From Chloroflexota bacterium (GTDB lineage Bacteria; Chloroflexota; Anaerolineae; Aggregatilineales; Phototrophicaceae), in assembly GCA_026708115.1 (NCBI GenBank), contig JAPOVL010000051.1, forward strand, positions 33,653 through 97,652: a DNA stretch of 64,000 nucleotides, in the 5' to 3' direction. The notes below the pieces were generated by a model. It worked only from the letters and a program-made list of their open reading frames with translations. It was not told the DNA's origin and searched no databases. The first letter of the stretch is position 1, and each line of letters begins with the position of its first letter. A program made the translations under genes and the position numbers. Positions 33,698-42,694 of the stretch are shown piece after piece.

Positions 33698-35854
33698 ATG
33701 TCCAGTATCGTATCGATGCCAAAGCCTGCCCAGCCGGGCAATCCGGTTGTCGCGATCGCCAATACCAAGTCGGCCTACAGCAACGTCCGCCGCGGCCCTG
33801 GCATTAACTATCAAGACGTCGGCGATTTGATGGACAATGCGCTGGTCGTCTATTACCCGGATACGAAAACGCCGGGGAACTGGGTCTGGGTGGAGAAGGC
33901 GGGTTTGCGCGGATGGGTCTATGCCGGCTATATCGAATTCATCCCGGCTATTGGCGCAGTGCCTTCTCCACATCCGCCGACGCCATACGACGGCAAAGTT
34001 GCGCTTTGGCACTGGAAGGGCACAGCCATTCCCGAGGATTCGATCGAACAACTGCTCGCCAACATCAAGTCTCGCGCGCCGAACGTGAACCAAATCTGGG
34101 TCAAGATCACCGAAGGCAGCGACTGGATGGGTGAGTTCGATAGCAGCGACCTGGCGATATCAGGCGCCAGCGCCATCGATACCTGGGTCAGCGCCTGCCA
34201 AAGCGCTGGCTTCGAATTTCATGCCTGGTGCGTACCGCATGGCCTGGATCCGGACGCGGAAAGCGCTATTCTAATTGAGGCTTGCGAGCGCCCCGGTGTC
34301 CATTCGCTGGTTCTGGACATTGAGCAGCCGCCGGGCTACTGGCAGGGCGGGGAAGCCGGTGTCCGTCCCTTCATGCTCGCGCTTCGACGCGGGCTGGGCA
34401 CGAACTTTCATATCGGCATAAGCATCGATCCGCGCCAGCACAACAAGGCGGCGATTTTCCCCGACGCCTGGCGTCCCTTTGTCGATAGCGTACATCCGCA
34501 GACTTATTGGACGACCTTTCGCAGATCGGTCGAAAACACCTTAAGCGATATGTATGCCGCCTGGGGTGGATACGGCAAACCGATAATCCCGGCATTGCAG
34601 GGCAAGGCGCCCGTCCAGGAACAGACGGAGGCGCATACGCTTGCGACGCAACAGCACGGCGCAAAGGGATTGAGTTGGTGGCGCTATGGTGTGATTTCTC
34701 AGTGGACGGCGATCAATACGGCAATTGAGCTGACGCAGTCCCCAGCCGACCCGAGCCTCGAAAACATTGAGAATTTCACCGACGAGGTCGTTGTTTTGCC
34801 CTCCGGTCAGGGCTTCCGCAGTGGCACCTATACCGGCCAGCCCGAATTCAATGTGCGGCAGAATACCTGGGGCTGGGACTACCTGCATACAACCACCGAA
34901 GTCCGGACGAGCAAAGTGTGGGCGGAATGGCGGGACGATCTGCCACAGTCCGGCCTTTACGAGATTTCCGCTTTCATTCCCAGCCGATATTCAACGACAA
35001 CGCGCGCGCGTTACAAGGTGCATGGCATCGTCGGCACCGACACCGAAGTCGTCATTGACATCAATCAGAATATCAACCGCAATACCTGGGTGCCCCTGGG
35101 CATTTTTGATCTGGATCGCCGCATGCCCAATGCCGGGCGCGTCTTTTTGAATGACGTGACCGGTGAGGAGGGCAAGTCGATCGCATTCGATGCCGTGCGC
35201 TTTCGCCGCATTGTTTCAACGCCGCCGGGCTATGCGCCCGCCCCGGACCCCGGCAACCAGCCTACGGCGCCGCCCTCCAGCGGCGGCGACCGGCCGAGCG
35301 TGGTCAACGGCGTATATGTCGCCGATGGCTACGACTCGCCCGTTGGCACCAGCCAACAACGGGATGGCCCCGATGTATGGCCCCACGGTTGGCGGGATGC
35401 CTCGCCTTTTGGCAAGCTGTATTTCATCGGCACGCCCAGCGAAGCCTATCACACTGGCGCCGACTTGAATTTCGGTCGCCCGTACGAAGACAGGGGCATG
35501 TCGCTTTATTCTTGCGCCAGCGGCGTCGTCACATTTGCGGCGCGTTTGAGCATTTGGGGCAATCTTATCGTGATCAAGCACGATCCATTGCACCAGCCCG
35601 GTGGGGCGGTGATATACAGCCGCTATGCGCACGTGCAGAATATGCGAGTGGTAGTGGGACAGCGGGTCGCCCGCGGGGAACGGATCTGCGAGGTTGGCGA
35701 CGCTTTCGGGCGCTTTGTGCCTCACTTACATTTTGATCTCAGCCCGACTACCATGTTCGAGAACCGCCCCGGGAACTGGCCCAAGCTCAACTATGACATG
35801 CTGATGAGGCATTATATCGATCCCTTGCAGTGGATCCGCAGGAACAGACCCTAG
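33698..35854 (+). CDS. multidomain protein: SH3b, glycosidase-like barrel, golvesin-like domain, M23 peptidase
   Basis: 718 residues. Parts in order: an SH3b-like segment (17-88, SAYSNVRRGPGINYQDVG); a TIM-barrel-like region (97-350, ALWHWKGT, NQIWVKITEG, FEFHAWCVPHG, SLVLDIEQPPGYW, VHPQTYWTTF); a golvesin C-terminal-like beta domain (362-506, WAEWRDDLPQSGLYEISAFI); a Pro-rich linker; and an M23 endopeptidase (from about 560, HTGADLN near 585 and HLHFDL near 676 as zinc ligands, with WGNLIVIKHDP). The likely role is binding and cutting peptidoglycan or another surface polymer. No signal peptide is visible at the proposed ATG, which is odd for such a protein. Confidence 0.8.
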   Translation: MSSIVSMPKPAQPGNPVVAIANTKSAYSNVRRGPGINYQDVGDLMDNALVVYYPDTKTPGNWVWVEKAGLRGWVYAGYIEFIPAIGAVPSPHPPTPYDGKVALWHWKGTAIPEDSIEQLLANIKSRAPNVNQIWVKITEGSDWMGEFDSSDLAISGASAIDTWVSACQSAGFEFHAWCVPHGLDPDAESAILIEACERPGVHSLVLDIEQPPGYWQGGEAGVRPFMLALRRGLGTNFHIGISIDPRQHNKAAIFPDAWRPFVDSVHPQTYWTTFRRSVENTLSDMYAAWGGYGKPIIPALQGKAPVQEQTEAHTLATQQHGAKGLSWWRYGVISQWTAINTAIELTQSPADPSLENIENFTDEVVVLPSGQGFRSGTYTGQPEFNVRQNTWGWDYLHTTTEVRTSKVWAEWRDDLPQSGLYEISAFIPSRYSTTTRARYKVHGIVGTDTEVVIDINQNINRNTWVPLGIFDLDRRMPNAGRVFLNDVTGEEGKSIAFDAVRFRRIVSTPPGYAPAPDPGNQPTAPPSSGGDRPSVVNGVYVADGYDSPVGTSQQRDGPDVWPHGWRDASPFGKLYFIGTPSEAYHTGADLNFGRPYEDRGMSLYSCASGVVTFAARLSIWGNLIVIKHDPLHQPGGAVIYSRYAHVQNMRVVVGQRVARGERICEVGDAFGRFVPHLHFDLSPTTMFENRPGNWPKLNYDMLMRHYIDPLQWIRRNRP

Positions 35855-35900
35855 TCGCCGCATGTTTGCAGGATCCGTTCGCGGCTGGGATGGAGCAAGC

Positions 35901-36206
35901 TCAGAACAGGCCCCAGTCGCTTGCCGCGCCCTCTTCCATCATGCTGGGGTCCCACATCTCCATGCCCATTTCGATGGTCGTCGGCACGCCCAGGAAGTCT
36001 TGCGCTGTGCGGCGCGTTTGCTCCAGCAACTGCGGCGCATATGGGCAAAATGGCGTGGTCATGATCATGTTGACATGCGCGCGCTCCTCTTCGATGTCGA
36101 CGCCGCGAACAAGACCTAGCTCGATGATGTTCATGCCGATTTCCGGATCAATGACGGATCGCAAGGCTTCGTAGAGTCCTGCTTCCTTATCAACCGTTTC
36201 CTGCAT
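35901..36206 (-). CDS. MIP18/DUF59 family Fe-S assembly protein (SufT-like)
   Basis: 101 residues from the ATG at 36206, placed eight bases after AGGAGG; an upstream in-frame Met at 36233 is less likely. The family pattern is ALRSVIDPEIGMNIIELGLV, then VNMIMTTPFCPYAPQLLEQ with the reactive cysteine in TPFCP. Such proteins help mature Fe-S clusters. It is divergent from sufCBD across a 370-bp regulatory gap, which supports this role. The C-terminal tail is acidic and Met-rich. Confidence 0.85.
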   Translation of the reverse strand: MQETVDKEAGLYEALRSVIDPEIGMNIIELGLVRGVDIEEERAHVNMIMTTPFCPYAPQLLEQTRRTAQDFLGVPTTIEMGMEMWDPSMMEEGAASDWGLF

Positions 36207-36475
36207 GGCTTTGCCTCCTAGACATTGAGACAATAAATCCGCGAAAGACTGCTCAATTTACCCAGACTTGACTAGCTGCGAAGCTGTGGAAAACCAACTC
36301 TGTGGGTGCGCCCTGCGCTCAACCAACCTAGCATAGTACAGCGTCCCCTGGTTGTCAATCAGGTCGGAATCTGACAATACTTATCTAATTCTATTGTCGA
36401 CCTGATACCATTAGTCGACTGTCTCGCCCACCAATCAGAAAAGTACTAGCGATATCCATTGTACCTTCTATCGCA

Positions 36476-36504
36476 TTGACATGCTGAAAGGGCACTGCTA
36501 TACT
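36476..36504 (+). promoter_or_regulatory. strong sigma-70 type promoter of sufCBD
   Basis: TTGACA at 36476-36481, 17 bases, TATACT at 36499-36504: an almost perfect match. The leader to the sufC ATG is about 65 bases and contains GAGGAG. The rest of the gap 36207-36577 is AT-richer and holds no gene; I found no convincing IscR/SufR-type operator by eye. Confidence 0.8.
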
Positions 36505-36577
36505 GCGGACAAGTTCGAGTCGGTTATAGAGTAAATTTAACCGACATTAAACTACAGTGAGAGGAGATACGCCAGCA

Positions 36578-37369
36578 ATGGTAGCGACGTTGGAAATACG
36601 CAACCTCCATGCGAGCGTGGACGCGGAAGACGACCTGATATTGAATGGGGTCAACCTGACGATACGGCAGGGCGAAGTCCACGCGCTTATGGGACCAAAC
36701 GGCTCCGGCAAAAGTACGCTGGCCAACGTTTTGATGGGCAATCCCGCCTATGTTGTGCGTGAAGGGCAAATACTGCTCGATGGCGAAGATCTGCTAGAGA
36801 TGGAAGCCGACGAACGCAGCCGCGCTGGCTTGTTTCTGGCTTTTCAGTACCCGGTGGCCATACCCGGTGTCACGCTGGGCAACTTTTTGCGCCATGCCAT
36901 AAACGCGCGTTTGAAGGCGGAGGATCCGGAAAGCAAAGGCATCCCGATCCCGCAATTCGCCCGCATGATGCGCCAAAAGATGAGCGCCTTGGAGATTGAT
37001 CAGTCCTTTGCCGGCCGCTACCTCAACGAAGGCTTTAGCGGCGGAGAAAAGAAACGCGCGGAAATCCTGCAAATGGCCGTGCTGGAACCCCGGATCGCCG
37101 TGCTTGACGAGACCGATTCCGGCCTGGATATCGATGCCCTGCGCATCGTCGCGGACGGGGTCAACTCGCTCACCGGTCCCGATATGGGCGCCCTGGTGAT
37201 CACGCATTATCAGCGCATTCTCAATCACATCAAGCCGGACTTCGTTCACGTCCTCTACGGTGGTCGGATCGTAGAAAGCGGCGGACCCGCGCTCGCGCTG
37301 GAATTGGAAGAAAAAGGCTACGAATGGGTGCGCGAAAAGCACACTATGCTGCAAGCTGCCGAAGCCTAA
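36578..37369 (+). CDS. sufC: Fe-S cluster assembly ATPase SufC
   Basis: 263 residues. ABC-type ATPase that drives the SufBD scaffold. Walker A GPNGSGKST (39-47), Q-loop LAFQYPVAIPG, signature FSGGEKKRAEILQM, Walker B IAVLDETDSGLD, and H-loop ITHYQRIL are all intact. The ATG at 36578 is preferred to a GTG at 36557, which lies before the GAGGAG. sufB follows after 24 bases. Confidence 0.95.
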   Translation: MVATLEIRNLHASVDAEDDLILNGVNLTIRQGEVHALMGPNGSGKSTLANVLMGNPAYVVREGQILLDGEDLLEMEADERSRAGLFLAFQYPVAIPGVTLGNFLRHAINARLKAEDPESKGIPIPQFARMMRQKMSALEIDQSFAGRYLNEGFSGGEKKRAEILQMAVLEPRIAVLDETDSGLDIDALRIVADGVNSLTGPDMGALVITHYQRILNHIKPDFVHVLYGGRIVESGGPALALELEEKGYEWVREKHTMLQAAEA

Positions 37370-37393
37370 ACCTAGCCCAATGAGGTAAGCAAT

Positions 37394-38842
37394 ATGTCCG
37401 AAGTAATCAGAAGCGACAAGCAACTCACGTTCGAGGAAGAGGCGCTGAAAGAGGTCGGCCTTACCTACGCGGAGAAATACGGTTTCCATGACGACGATGT
37501 TGATTACTCTTTCAAGAGCCAGAAGGGCATCAACGAGGAGATTGTGCGTCAAATCAGCGCGATCAAGGAAGAGCCTCAGTGGATGACTGATCTGCGGGTC
37601 GAGGCCTATCACATCTTTATGGACAAGCCGACGCCGCAGTGGGGCGGGGACCTCAACAGAATCAACTACGACGATATCTACTACTACGTGCGCGCCACCG
37701 ACAAGACCGAGCAAGATTGGGATGAGGTGCCGCAGGAGATCAAAGAGACCTTTGACCGGCTGGGCATTCCCGAAGCCGAGCAAAAGTTCTTGCATGGCGT
37801 TTCTGCCCAATATGACAGCGAATCGGTCTACCACAAGATCCAGGAAAACCTCGAGGAACAGGGTGTCATTTTCCTCGATATGGACTCCGGATTGCGCGAA
37901 TATCCCGATATCGTCAAAGAATACTTCACGACGGTGATCCCATCCAACGACAACAAATTCGCCGCCTTGAATACCGCTGTCTGGTCGGGCGGCAGCTTTA
38001 TCTATGTGCCGCCGGGCGTTCATGTGGAAATGCCCCTGCAGGCTTACTTTCGCATCAATACCCAGAACATGGGCCAATTCGAGCGTACGCTGATCATCGT
38101 TGACGAGGGCGCTTATGTGCACTACGTCGAAGGATGTACAGCGCCAATCTATAGCTCCGACAGTTTGCACAGCGCCGTGGTCGAGATCATCGTCAAGGAA
38201 GGCGGTCGCTGCCGCTATACCACCATCCAGAATTGGTCCAACAATGTTTACAATCTGGTCACCAAACGGGCTGTCGCCGAAAAGGACGCTACCATGGAGT
38301 GGGTCGACGGCAATCTTGGCAGTCGATTGACCATGAAGTATCCCGCGGTGATCTTGCGCGGTGATAACGCGCATGGCGAAGTGCTGTCGATCGCCTTTGC
38401 CGGCGAGGGACAGCACCAGGACGCCGGCGCCAAGATCACCCATCTTGCGCCCAACACGACCAGCCAGATCATCAGCAAATCAATTAGCAAGGATGGCGGG
38501 CGCGCCAGCTATCGCGGATTGCTCAAGATCGCCGAAGCGGCCCGCAATAGCAAGAGCAATGTGGTCTGCGACGCCTTGCTGCTCGATGATTTCAGCCGGT
38601 CGGATACCTATCCGACCATCGAGATTGACGCCCGCGACGTGACCATGGGCCACGAGGCCTCCGTGAGCAAAGTCGGGGAAGACCAGCTCTTCTACCTGAT
38701 GAGCCGCGGCATGGGCGAAGACGAAGCCAATGCCATGATCGTCAACGGTTTCCTCGAACCCTTGGTCAAAGAACTGCCAATGGAATACGCGCTGGAGTTG
38801 AATCGACTGATTCAGATCCAGCTGGAGGGTTCCATCGGCTAG
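37394..38842 (+). CDS. sufB: Fe-S cluster scaffold protein SufB
   Basis: 482 residues, normal length. Family segments include KYGFHDDDVDYSFKSQKGINEEIV, GVIFLDMDSGLREYPDIVKEYF, WSGGSFIYVPPGVHVEMPLQAYFRINTQNMGQFERTLIIVDEGAYVHYVEGCTAP (divided by beta turns, with the conserved cysteine of EGCTAP) and a C-terminal beta-helix with MSRGMGEDEANAMIVNGF. SufBC2D builds 4Fe-4S clusters. It lies between sufC and sufD. Confidence 0.95.
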   Translation: MSEVIRSDKQLTFEEEALKEVGLTYAEKYGFHDDDVDYSFKSQKGINEEIVRQISAIKEEPQWMTDLRVEAYHIFMDKPTPQWGGDLNRINYDDIYYYVRATDKTEQDWDEVPQEIKETFDRLGIPEAEQKFLHGVSAQYDSESVYHKIQENLEEQGVIFLDMDSGLREYPDIVKEYFTTVIPSNDNKFAALNTAVWSGGSFIYVPPGVHVEMPLQAYFRINTQNMGQFERTLIIVDEGAYVHYVEGCTAPIYSSDSLHSAVVEIIVKEGGRCRYTTIQNWSNNVYNLVTKRAVAEKDATMEWVDGNLGSRLTMKYPAVILRGDNAHGEVLSIAFAGEGQHQDAGAKITHLAPNTTSQIISKSISKDGGRASYRGLLKIAEAARNSKSNVVCDALLLDDFSRSDTYPTIEIDARDVTMGHEASVSKVGEDQLFYLMSRGMGEDEANAMIVNGFLEPLVKELPMEYALELNRLIQIQLEGSIG

Positions 38843-38911
38843 TCATTTCGCTGCGCGTCAGGCGCAAATCAATATCATATCCACATACGAAGTCACAGAA
38901 GGAGACGATTC

Positions 38912-40246
38912 GTGGCTGTTGTGAGACGACGGTCGACAGGCCCGCAAGCGCCGGAATATACCAAAGCGGATGTCGAAGCGCTGAGCGAAAAACATGATGA
39001 ACCCGCTTGGATGCGCGAACGACGCATCCAAGCCTGGGATCTGTACGAGAATACGCCCATGCCCTACATGGAAGAGGAGTGGCGGCGTACCGATTATCGG
39101 CACATCCGTTGGGATCAAGCTTCGACGCTGGCAACAGCCAACGGCACCTGCGCGGAACAAGTGCCCGCAAAGCATTTGGAGCCGCTCACCGGGGACGAGC
39201 AGGGCGGCTTGCTGGTATTAGTCGACGGCAAAGTGGTACGGCGCGAGTTCGCCGACGAGTTGCATGATCAAGGCATCGTATTTGCCGACCTGCGCGCGGC
39301 GCTAACGGAACATGAAGAGCTGCTGCGGGAGCACTTCATGACCGCGGCTGTCAAAGCCGATGAAGGCAAGTTTGCCGCCCTGCACGCCGCGCTTTGGGAT
39401 CATGGCGCCTTCATCTTTGTTCCTCGCAATCGCCAGGCAGCGCTGCCGCTGCACGTCGTTTGCTACAATTCGAAGTCCGGCGCGGCAATGGGTCACGTTT
39501 TAGTAGTCCTGGAGGAAAACGCGGCTGCAACTGTGCAGGTCGAGTATGCTTCTGGCCATGGCGACGAGCATGCCTCCTACATCGGCGCCACCGAATTGAT
39601 CGTCGGCGCTGCCGGCAATCTGCGTTTCGTTTCCCTGCAAGACTGGAATCGCCAGACCTTTGAGTTCAGTCATCAGCGTGGCTTGGTGGGCCGCGACGCG
39701 CAGTTGGATTGGGTCAACGGCGTGATGGGCAGCCGGCTTACCAAAGCCTTTATTGAGGTGGACGCTGTCGGCGCCGGCGCCAACGCGCGCGTCAGCGGCT
39801 TCTTTTTTGCCGATCATGGCCAATTCTTTGACCTTGATACCCAGCAGAATCACAATGCGCCGCTGACAAATACCGACCTCTTGTTCAAGGGCGCGGCTCG
39901 CGACAACGCGCGTACGCTTTGGCAAGGCATGATCAAATCTCTGCCGAAAATGCAGAAAATCGATGGCTACCAGGTCTGCCGCAACTTGATGCTGAGCGAC
40001 GAAGCACGCATGGATAGTATTCCCGGCTTGGAGATCGAGGCCGATGATGTGGCTTGTTCTCATGCCGCTACCTTCGGCACCCTGGAGGAAGAACCGATCT
40101 ATTATTTGATGAGCCGTGGCATTACGCGGCCCCAGGCTCAACTCATGATCATTGAGGGCTTCTTTGACGAACTGCTGCAGCGCATTCCCTTCGACCGCGT
40201 GCGGGGACGCCTGATGGACGAAATCGAAGCCAAAATCATCGGCTGA
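38912..40246 (+). CDS. sufD: Fe-S cluster assembly protein SufD
   Basis: 444 residues, GTG start with AGAAGGAG seven bases upstream. SufB-related beta-helix protein: PAWMRERRIQAWDLYENTPMP, EEEWRRTDYRHI at the N-terminus, KFAALHAALWDHGAFIFVP in the middle, and YYLMSRGITRPQAQLMIIEGFF near the C-terminus. The conserved His of SufD-type proteins appears in TDLLFKGAARDNARTLWQGM-type context. The end of the operon is marked by a terminator at 40315. Confidence 0.93.
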   Translation: MAVVRRRSTGPQAPEYTKADVEALSEKHDEPAWMRERRIQAWDLYENTPMPYMEEEWRRTDYRHIRWDQASTLATANGTCAEQVPAKHLEPLTGDEQGGLLVLVDGKVVRREFADELHDQGIVFADLRAALTEHEELLREHFMTAAVKADEGKFAALHAALWDHGAFIFVPRNRQAALPLHVVCYNSKSGAAMGHVLVVLEENAAATVQVEYASGHGDEHASYIGATELIVGAAGNLRFVSLQDWNRQTFEFSHQRGLVGRDAQLDWVNGVMGSRLTKAFIEVDAVGAGANARVSGFFFADHGQFFDLDTQQNHNAPLTNTDLLFKGAARDNARTLWQGMIKSLPKMQKIDGYQVCRNLMLSDEARMDSIPGLEIEADDVACSHAATFGTLEEEPIYYLMSRGITRPQAQLMIIEGFFDELLQRIPFDRVRGRLMDEIEAKIIG

Positions 40247-40314
40247 AAAGTCAGCTTGCAGTCCTGTTTGTGCAGGTCTTCCCGCTCTTCAATCCAGTAA
40301 GACTTGTCTTTCGC

Positions 40315-40344
40315 AGCGCATCTCAATGATGCGCTACTTTTTTA
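40315..40344 (+). terminator. rho-independent terminator of sufCBD
   Basis: AGCGCATC (40315-40322) / GATGCGCT (40328-40335), 5-base loop, then ACTTTTTTAATAA. It separates sufCBD from sufU; the T-run joins the left end of hairpin repeat D. Confidence 0.85.
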
Positions 40345-40430
40345 ATAAACCACGTTGCTCATGCAACGAGAAGGTTTGTTATTCTGTGTGAGCGCGGCAG
40401 GCCTTTTCGCTGCCGCCGAGCGGCCGTCTT
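40340..40430 (+). repeat. dispersed hairpin repeat, copy D
   Basis: Hairpin CGTTGC-TCAT-GCAACG shows a paired C-to-T / G-to-A change against copy C. The second stem GCGGCAG (40396-40402) pairs with CTGCCGC, loop GCCTTTTCG. The copy ends 24 bases before the proposed sufU start. Confidence 0.8.
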
Positions 40431-40453
40431 CAACGACCGATTTGGATGCGTTC

Positions 40454-40867
40454 ATGGAAGACATGTATCGCGAGATCATTCTGGATCACGCCCGAAACCA
40501 ACGTCATTGGGGCTTGCTCCATCCAAATGATCTGGATCACGAAGAATCAAATCCGCTCTGTGGCGACCGGCTGCGCCTCACGCTGCGCCTCAATTCGGAT
40601 GACGTCATCACCGCAGTAGGATGGGACGGCGAGGGCTGCGCCATTAGTCAAGCATCGGCCTCGATGTTCGGCGAGGAGATTCTGGGCATGCGGCTTGATG
40701 AAGCCAGGGCCATCAACAAGCAGCATCTCCTGGACAACATAGGGCTGCCCTTGAGCATCAATCGCGTCAAGTGCGCCTTGCTCCCGCTCAAGGTGCTGGT
40801 CATCGGCGCCTATGGTCAGCAAGGAAGCGAACGTTGGATGTTGATCGAGACCGGAGAAGACAGCTAG
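40454..40867 (+). CDS. sufU: Fe-S cluster assembly protein SufU
   Basis: 137 residues from ATG 40454 (a second Met at 40463 is possible). SufU is a zinc-dependent sulfur acceptor for SufS, IscU-related. MYREIILDHARN starts the family match. Ligands: C36 and D38 (NPLCGD), C62 (GEGCAISQASAS) and C107 (RVKCALLPLKVL). An open frame extends upstream to 40355, but that part is only translated repeat D. The sequence AINKQHLL, usually FxxMl, is divergent. No sufS lies between sufD and sufU as it often does elsewhere. Confidence 0.88.
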   Translation: MEDMYREIILDHARNQRHWGLLHPNDLDHEESNPLCGDRLRLTLRLNSDDVITAVGWDGEGCAISQASASMFGEEILGMRLDEARAINKQHLLDNIGLPLSINRVKCALLPLKVLVIGAYGQQGSERWMLIETGEDS

Positions 40868-41199
40868 TGGCCAGCTGGGTGACGCTTTGCCCGAGCGACG
40901 AACTGAGCGATGGTCAGCGCGAGGTCTTTGGCGTTGACGGCCTCTGGATCGCGGTCTTTAACGTAGGCGGGCTACTCTATGCCATCGAGGATCTCTGTAC
41001 CCACGATGGCAATGTGCTTGCCTTTGACCGCGATGATCGTCCCAGTACGCTAGTTGGCCACGAAATCGAATGTCCGCGACACGGCGGGCGCTTCGACATT
41101 CGCAGCGGCAAGGCGACCAGAAGCCCGGCGGATATTGATGTGCGCTGGTTCAAAACCCGCATAGTGGAAAATCAAATACAGGTACAGGTTGAAGCCTGA
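40867..41199 (+). CDS. Rieske-type 2Fe-2S ferredoxin
   Basis: 110 residues, GTG start sharing a base with the sufU stop. Cluster ligands are CTH at C44 and H46 (EDLCTHDGN) and CPRH at C69 and H72 (IECPRHGGRFD). It is small and soluble, similar to the ferredoxin components of dioxygenases and to NirD. It may carry electrons for a cluster-related step; in several Suf loci such a protein is the last gene. The next gene starts after two bases. Confidence 0.9.
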   Translation: MASWVTLCPSDELSDGQREVFGVDGLWIAVFNVGGLLYAIEDLCTHDGNVLAFDRDDRPSTLVGHEIECPRHGGRFDIRSGKATRSPADIDVRWFKTRIVENQIQVQVEA

Positions 41200-41201
41200 G
41201 T

Positions 41202-41969
41202 ATGTCGGCTAGGTTCGCGTCGATTCATGATGCAATGGCATCGGGCGAAACGCTGGTTATGGCGCACCGCGGCGCCATGGCCTCGGCGCCCATGAATACC
41301 ATGGCGGCATTTGAACTGGCGCTGGAGCAAGGCGCGGACGGCATCGAGCTTGATGTACAGCGATCAAGCGACGGTCACGCCGTGATCATGCACGACTTCT
41401 CGGTCGATGCCACCACTGATGGCGGCGGCGCCGTTGCCGAGAAGTCCTTGTCCGAGCTGCAGGAGTTGGACGCGGGCAGTTGGTTTTCCAGTGCGTTTGC
41501 TGGCGAAGGCATACCGACGCTGGATCAAGTTTTTGCCTCCCTGGGAGAAAGAACACTCTTCAATGTCGAAATCAAATCTGGCAGCGCCGGCTCGGGCCTG
41601 GTCGAAGAGCAAGTCGCGGCCTGCATCCGACGATTTTCTGTGGCTAACCGGGTTATCGTTTCTTCTTTCGATCCCTACGTTTTGCTTAACTTCCGCTTGC
41701 TGATTCCAACGGCCATGATTGGATTCTTGTACGATCCGGAGCTGCCTTCCAAATACTACATTCCCCTAACAAAACTATCGCACGAGGCAAGGCATCCCCG
41801 GCATGATATGGTCGATCAAGCCTACATGCGCTGGGCGCGCGAAAACGACTATTATGTGAATACTTGGACCGTCAAGGACGCGGAGCGGGCCCTGGAACTG
41901 CGGGCGCTGGGCGTCAACGCGATTATCGCGGACGATCCCGAGATGCTGGTCGACGCCTTCTCGTCATGA
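41202..41969 (+). CDS. glycerophosphodiester phosphodiesterase
   Basis: 255 residues. Hydrolyses deacylated phospholipids to glycerol-3-phosphate. HRG at 22-24, then DGIELDVQRSSDGHAVIMHD with the metal-binding Glu and Asp, and LFNVEIKSG for the third ligand. The motif PENT reads PMNT (30-33), an unusual change. The C-terminus VNTWTVKDAERALELRALGVNAIIADDPEMLV is typical. No signal peptide, so a cytoplasmic enzyme. Stop overlaps the next start (ATGA). Confidence 0.9.
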   Translation: MSARFASIHDAMASGETLVMAHRGAMASAPMNTMAAFELALEQGADGIELDVQRSSDGHAVIMHDFSVDATTDGGGAVAEKSLSELQELDAGSWFSSAFAGEGIPTLDQVFASLGERTLFNVEIKSGSAGSGLVEEQVAACIRRFSVANRVIVSSFDPYVLLNFRLLIPTAMIGFLYDPELPSKYYIPLTKLSHEARHPRHDMVDQAYMRWARENDYYVNTWTVKDAERALELRALGVNAIIADDPEMLVDAFSS

Positions 41970-42673
41970 AGCGCGCTATCCGAAATCGTCTGCTACGATT
42001 CGCATTGCACCTGCTATACAACCAACTCGCCTTCACGTATGACACTGTCAGCCGGCTGGTTTCATTGGGCCAGTGGCGCAACTGGCAACGCGCCGTATTG
42101 CCGTACCTGAACGACATCGGCTCCGGCGTCGTTCTGGAGCTTGCGCAGGGCACGGGCGCCCTGCAAGTTGACTTGCTGCGCGCGGGCCGTTCGACTGTGG
42201 CATTAGACTTGTCCCCACGCATGGGTCGTATCGCCCGAAAGCGTTTGTCACGAGGGGGACTCTCAACAGATTTTCTTCACGCTGACGCGCTCGCGCTTCC
42301 TTTCGCGAATGGCTCCTTTGCCGCGGTTGTCTCTACTTTCCCGACCGCGTTCATTCTGGACGATCGCTGCCTTGCGGAAATCTATCGCGTCCTGGACCGG
42401 CAAGGAAGAGCCATCATTGTCATGTCCGCCGTCCTCGAGGGGCCGGGATTGCGAAGAGACTTTATTCGTTTCTTGTATCGCATCACGGGGCAGTCGACCG
42501 GCTTGGCTTCCGAAGCAACTGTGAAACGCGCTTTTGCGGGCTATGGATTTTCGGTCGAGCCCATTGATATCTCGTGCGATGGCAGCCTTGTTCAGTTGAT
42601 AGTGCTGCGAAAACCGCTGTCCCAAGCTTCAAATCTTGCCAGCAACGGTCTGGTAATTGCTGCGCAAGCATGA
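41966..42673 (+). CDS. SAM-dependent class I methyltransferase
   Basis: 235 residues. Motif I is VVLELAQGTGALQVDLL, followed by the acidic VALDLSPRM and DALALPFANGSFAAVVSTF (motif IV region), as in UbiE-like enzymes. The N-terminus contains a helical segment LLYNQLAFTYDTVSRLVSLGQWRNWQ, common to quinone or phospholipid methyltransferases. The coupling to GDPD (ATGA overlap) suggests a link to lipid metabolism. Exact substrate unknown. Confidence 0.8.
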   Translation: MKRAIRNRLLRFALHLLYNQLAFTYDTVSRLVSLGQWRNWQRAVLPYLNDIGSGVVLELAQGTGALQVDLLRAGRSTVALDLSPRMGRIARKRLSRGGLSTDFLHADALALPFANGSFAAVVSTFPTAFILDDRCLAEIYRVLDRQGRAIIVMSAVLEGPGLRRDFIRFLYRITGQSTGLASEATVKRAFAGYGFSVEPIDISCDGSLVQLIVLRKPLSQASNLASNGLVIAAQA

Positions 42674-42694
42674 TATATTTGTGTCTGTTGTCGC

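Noticed and set aside
36794..38443. 549-codon minus-strand ORF opposite sufC and sufB
   Set aside because: It is a shadow of the codon bias of two certain genes on the plus strand, with no domain of its own.
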